From positions 1 to 60,824 of the forward strand of contig LATX02000029.1 of assembly GCA_001466705.2 (NCBI GenBank): a stretch of 60,824 nucleotides of DNA, in the 5' to 3' direction. This document shows, piece after piece, positions 56,250-60,824 of the stretch. Within the stretch, counting starts at the first letter, position 1, and each line of letters begins with the position of its first letter. The position numbers were made by a program, and so were the translations under genes. The notes below the pieces were generated by a model that saw nothing but the letters and a program-made list of their open reading frames with translations, was not told where the DNA came from and ran no database searches. This DNA comes from Moniliophthora roreri. Taxonomy: Eukaryota > Basidiomycota > Agaricomycetes > Agaricales > Marasmiaceae.

Positions 56250-58500
56250 AAGGGCACAGGCAAAGATATCAGTGTATTTCAAGCGCAAGTTAGGTCTGTT
56301 TAGTAATTATTTGCATATTTTATTTTCCTTGCTAACTATCTTCCTACTGTTTAAAACTCATTGCTAGAAAAGGTGGTCAAGGATGTCAGCATGCTGGAAA
56401 GGACATACGTACCTCCTAGCATTGCCTGGTGCCAACGTTTTTCTGCCATCTTCTTGTCCCATGACTTATTCACCTTCTCGACACTTCACATTGCAGTGCC
56501 TGCCAGACCTAATACTGACTTTGTTAGATAGACTTTTTGCTTTGTATGAGGTTATAGAGCATAAAGGTTGATGGTAAGATGTATTTGAGATTTAGTAATA
56601 GGGATCACAAAATGTAAGTGTATTCCAGATGAGTGTTGAAACTAAAATGGTCAGAATGGAGGGACCACCTGTCAGTGGGCTGTGCAAATGGCTCTGATCT
56701 CCTGGTCCTCCTGCATACCATAACGCTGATCTAAGAAGCAGAGCTTATAAGTACCGTCATGTTAGAGGACAAGAGTACACACTGGTGGAGTAAAACCTAG
56801 CATTTACAACACTGTCTCACACCCTCTTCTGCTGCCTTGATGCTACAATGACAATACATTCAGGTTCTCTTCACGACGTTTAACTTGACCTTTTCAGTGG
56901 GCTTGCAATAAAGCACTAACAATACACTGTTGCCAATGAAAACCTGGATCAGATTGAGTCTGGGAATAAAAGGGAGTGAGGCCCACATGTACTGATGCTG
57001 CTGAGATTGAGGCCCTCGTTCCTCTCGTCGTTCTCCATGATTGGGTCCATCAATGTTGAGGGAGATGATGGTGAAAGACTGTGGAGAAAGGATGGCATGA
57101 TCTTGGTTGAAATTATCACTTGAAAAGGAAATGGGAACATGGACAGACTCACAGTGAAGACTTGAAAATTTTGAGAGGGAGAGGGACAGAGATATCGGCA
57201 TATTCTGTTTTGTATCTCAAAGATATTAGTGTACAGGATTCTATTGAGCAAATGATGCACCTTAGACGACACATCAAACTCCTCTCTGCCATCGAATGTG
57301 CTGGATTACCTGGGAACCATAGGTGGATCGGCCATATGGCTTGAGATACGAGACATGTTCAGGTTCCTCATCATCTGTTACAGCTGGTGAACTGGAGTGG
57401 AGCAAGGGTAGAGGGGTGACGGACTCACTGACAACTACTCTTGTACATGTAAACTCCTCATTGAAACCCATTCTGTTCTAAGAAGCAAGAAAGAGCAAAC
57501 TCTGCAAATATCCACATAAGCATCATGCTATTCCAATTAGAAACTACTGCTCACAATATCACTAGCAGTCAGCTCAAGCCCTTGTTTGGTCACTCTCTTG
57601 GAGAATGGTAATCATGGCTAGTATTCAGTGTCTGATGCTGGATGAGTTTTCAGAAAACAGTACCACTTTTGAGGCCCTCAAAGCATCCAGCTTGCTCATG
57701 TGGATGTCTTTCCTCTGGACAGCTCTCATCTTTCTAATCTTAATTGCCTTTGTTGCTGTCACTATGCTGTGTTATCATTTTGAGCTTGATGTCTGATATT
57801 GCATAGCTACTTCCACATAGCCACTCCTCATATGTGGGTATGCTTCCCTTTTCGCTGGTTTCCTTCTGCATAGCAGCCTTCTACCATTGGATCGGTGGAT
57901 ACTATGGTCTAGACATCCATCATATTCAATCTTCTTCCACCCCACAGACAATCTTGTAGGTCATTATCAATCACCTGCATGTGTGTTGCCCATCAATGGT
58001 CCTGCATACACCTGGATAGGCCATTATATCCACCTGAGAGTGTCTTTGAAGCTCTGTGTAGGAACAAGTTCCAACTATGTACCAGTTTTGATAGTAGTAA
58101 TAAAACATTAAGTCTATTGATGCATTATCATGCAATGTGATTGCAAAGCAAACAGTCTAGTGCACTTAGACTGTGGATCCCGCTGATGTCTATTTCTTTG
58201 TATTCAGAATTAGTGGTTTCTGGCCTGTTTTATTGACCAAGGACCCTCACAGCAATGCTTCACTGTAATGTAGAGGGCTTAGTATAGTCTACTAACCTCA
58301 TCTAAATGGTGTTACAGTGTCAATTATTAGACTTATTAGACTTGGCACTTAAAGCTTAGACACCATATCAGAGCTCTCAAGTTATTGAGTCACATGAATA
58401 TCACATGTACCCTGGGCTCTTTCTCTAGTATTTGACATGAAAAGTGCATGATTTCATGTCTAGGCCAAAATTAGGCACATCAACAAAATAATATAACTAA
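56250..58500. other. Non-genic stretch
   Basis: Only short ORFs without coding character or known motifs. I see nothing that can be annotated. Confidence 0.4.
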
Positions 58501-58511
58501 GTGCAACATAA

Positions 58512-59308
58512 CCTCAGAAGGAAGGAGACCACTTTTGAAGGCCTGCTACTACTTACAGACAGATACAACAAGACATACAATAAATATCTAATATATGGGA
58601 AGTCCTAGATAAGACTGAGAATGCATTGTTGAAGGAGATAGAAACAGCAACAGTGTGTTCTGACCTTGGAAACTTTGGCATCTAGGTCTCTGCAGATGTG
58701 TGGATGCTGGAAAGGGAAATGCTGTAAGAATATGAGACAGATACACCCATCTGCTCATTGAAACCTGACTTAGAAAAGAGAAAATACCAATTATACAGTC
58801 CAGACCATCTGAAGAAGTAGATACCCACATGGATATGTTCACAAGAGACACTTTACACCAAGAAGGAGCCTTGGGCACTTGGAGTGTGGCCTGTGTGTGT
58901 ATCAGGTTGTGACACACTTAGAGTCTTAGCAAGGGGTGTGCCTGTGCTGAACTCTTTGTAGAAACTGGTCTAGGACCTTTTCCAGTCCACTGTGTGCTGT
59001 AGTTGTCTTAAAGAAGTCTTGAAATCTGTAGGGTCAGACTATATCAGCTATTGAATCTTTGTACAGAACTGTAGCTCTTGTGTTTGTGCTTTGTGCACCA
59101 TGTTCTTTGTGTTTTGTGTGTGTGTTTGTGAAATAAAACATTTTAAAACCATATAGACTCCTTTGGAGGTGAACACTTTGAAGTAGAACACTTCAATAAG
59201 AGAGAATCAACCTAGCTAAGAGTTTTGTTGGCATTCTAAGTGCAGCAACTCTGATCACATCAATCCACACTTGCACAACAACTTGAGTTAGACTTTTGAA
59301 GGTTATCC
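58512..59308 (+). repeat. Repeat R, copy 5, diverged and deleted
   Basis: It follows R copy 4 from about its position 18700 to its position 19850, with many substitutions and an internal deletion near 58830. It breaks off at GGTTATC where a gypsy RT fragment begins without a gap. The sequence is clearly older than the other R copies. Confidence 0.65.
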
Positions 59309-60690
59309 TTTGAGATCTTTGGAAAAGATCAGGATATCATTTATGAATGCCTGAAACATTGCTAGCAAGTTGCTCAGTCCAAAGAACATGACTGTCAGTT
59401 CAAATAGCCCTTGGTTTATTTTGAATGCTGCTTTCCATTGATCTCTATCTTTAATACAGATGTTGTTATAACTGTTCCATAAGTCCAACTTCATAAAGAT
59501 TGTTGCTCCTCAGAGTTGGTCTAGGAGGCTTAAGACTAATGGCAGTGGGTATCAGTTCTTTATAGTTCCATAATTTAGGCAGCAGTAGTCCTGCATTGGT
59601 CTATATGCACCTTTTTACTTTTTCAATACAAAGAAGAATGGAGAGGCCATTGGTGATTTTAATTTGTAGATATAGCCTTTATGAAGGTTCTCTTTTATGA
59701 ATTTGTCCTGCAATTCCTGTTCCTTTGGTAATAGTAGATATAGTTTGCAATCCTGTGGTGTGAAGTCCAGTTTGAGGTCAATAGTGTGGTTGTATAATCT
59801 TGACTCTGAGAGTCATTCACTAGATTCTTTATTGAACTGTCTGTAGAAATCTAAAATGTACAAAGGTATAATTTTGTGAATATCCTTGTTTTTCTTATCT
59901 GCTTGGGCCAGCTTTTGTAACATAGTGACTTTAGCTTAGATTAGGGCTTCTGGCTCTTTGTTGTCCAATATTCCTGTGAACTGTCTGATATGAACCTTCT
60001 GTCATGGTTTGAACTTGATCTCACTAGGTTGCCCAGTTGATATCTGGATTGTGTTTTTGTAGCCACAGAAATCCCAATATTATGTCTTCCTGTCTGAGGT
60101 CTGAAATTAGGAAGATCTCTTGAAACATTTGCTGTCCTATGGTGATATCTGCCATTACTGAATGTGTAATCTATGCCATTTTGTTTGGGGTTCCATCCAC
60201 ATTGAATACTTTCATAGGTTTTACTAGTTTTGTCCATTGTTTTCTGAGTTTATAGGCCATATTGGGGCTCAAAAACTAGCCTCCTGCTCTAGAGTCTACT
60301 AGTGCCTTTCTGACATTTTCTGTTCCAACCTTGTAAGTGATGGGAATGTGCATAGAATTGTGGTCAATCTTAGCTAATACAAGGTTCAAAATCATTATTG
60401 CTGATGGTGGAGAGAGCATCAGTCTCTTCTGCCATTTTAAAAACCCTCTTGCTCCATAAAGTCCAAAGTCTTCTGCTAACTCTGCTGACTCTGCTCATTA
60501 ACCAAAGCATGAATCTTTATGTAGGTGTCCTTTGGTGTTATCTTCTTCAGCTTCTCTTTTGGGGTTACTTTCTTCTTAGAGGAGCAGTTCCTTGAGAGAT
60601 GTCCCTGTTTTGCACACTAGAAGCATTGTCCTTATGCAATGTATTCTTTATGATCTTCTTCAGACTGTTAAAAATTTCTATACACACAGA
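59303..60690 (-). pseudogene. Ty3/gypsy gag-pol relic (zinc knuckle, protease, RT start)
   Basis: Reading the minus strand from 60690: a CCHC zinc-knuckle remnant (CAKQGHLSRNC, with a stop within the motif), an aspartic-protease remnant where the expected ALVDSGAGG reads ALVDSRAGG, the segment FNVDGTPNK and ILGFLWLQKHNPDINWATW, then RT motifs [37 protein letters not shown] and VMFFGLSNLLAMFQ. Frameshifts and stops are frequent. The RT ends abruptly at 59303 against repeat R copy 5. This is a different gypsy lineage from the relic at 577-1062. Confidence 0.85.
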
Positions 60691-60824
60691 CTTTATTTTC
60701 CTTTTTTATCCTTTAAGCACCTTTTCTCTCCTATGCTTCTCATTAACATCTGGACATATCCACATTCCTAGTTCCCTTTTTAGTCTCAATTACATATTTA
60801 TTCTATCCTTTTCCTCGACATTCT

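Noticed and set aside
1..60824. CRISPR array, bacterial operon or rRNA gene
   Set aside because: No regularly spaced repeats, no ribosome-binding-site operon layout and no rRNA signature; the genes are spliced and fungal.

Overview
The window looks like nuclear DNA of a mushroom-forming basidiomycete (Agaricomycetes). Genes are split by many 45-60 bp introns with GT...AG ends. Three families largely restricted to these fungi are present (DUF6535 membrane proteins, FunK1 kinases, and a 558-residue conserved unknown), and old transposable elements fill much of the rest. Nine single N bases (647, 1052, 1990, 5101, 6529, 9344, 10812, 17911, 22005) mark assembly joins. Where a paralogue allows comparison (5101) the single N stands for about 31 missing bases, so N length is not to scale. 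Several apparent duplications meet exactly at an N and may be haplotypes placed in tandem.

Layout. 1-4630: a Ty3/gypsy pol relic, a 1.0 kb copy of an unclassified repeat (called R here) with a 4-bp target duplication, and a 2.5 kb hAT-like element with an 8-bp target duplication and a second small element nested inside it. 4833-8923: two copies of one cytochrome P450 gene joined at N6529; the first lacks the heme-binding end, the second lacks the I-helix block. 9345-10771: fragments of a hypothetical gene, a possible small gene, and a broken aldo-keto reductase. 10969-25000: transposon territory, with a 93-bp MITE, a FunK1 relic, three more R copies, a copia gag/pol relic, and a 2.6 kb direct duplication carrying a 926-bp inverted-repeat element. 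26990-31943: a dead DUF6535 gene, a companion unknown gene, and an intact 771-residue DUF6535 gene. 32300: a tRNA-Thr(AGT) with a 16-nt intron. 32646-36781: a 1310-residue alpha-arrestin-like protein. 37556-39716: an intact 10-exon gene of the 558-residue unknown family. 40960-45300: a second companion plus DUF6535 unit in inverted orientation, plus a DUF6535 fragment. 47539-50423: a FunK1 kinase gene with one in-frame stop. 50430-60824: gene-poor, AT-rich DNA with a degenerate repeat-family gene, a diverged R copy and a second gypsy relic.

The clearest gene grouping is a conserved pair, [companion unknown][DUF6535 membrane protein], in the same orientation and about 0.3 kb apart, found twice as an inverted duplication on either side of a 10 kb core holding the tRNA, arrestin and 558-residue genes. 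The remaining genes show no shared pathway. The exon models of the arrestin gene, the 558-residue gene, the DUF6535 genes, FunK1 and P450 copy 2 all add up to whole codon numbers, which supports them; no search or transcript data were available.
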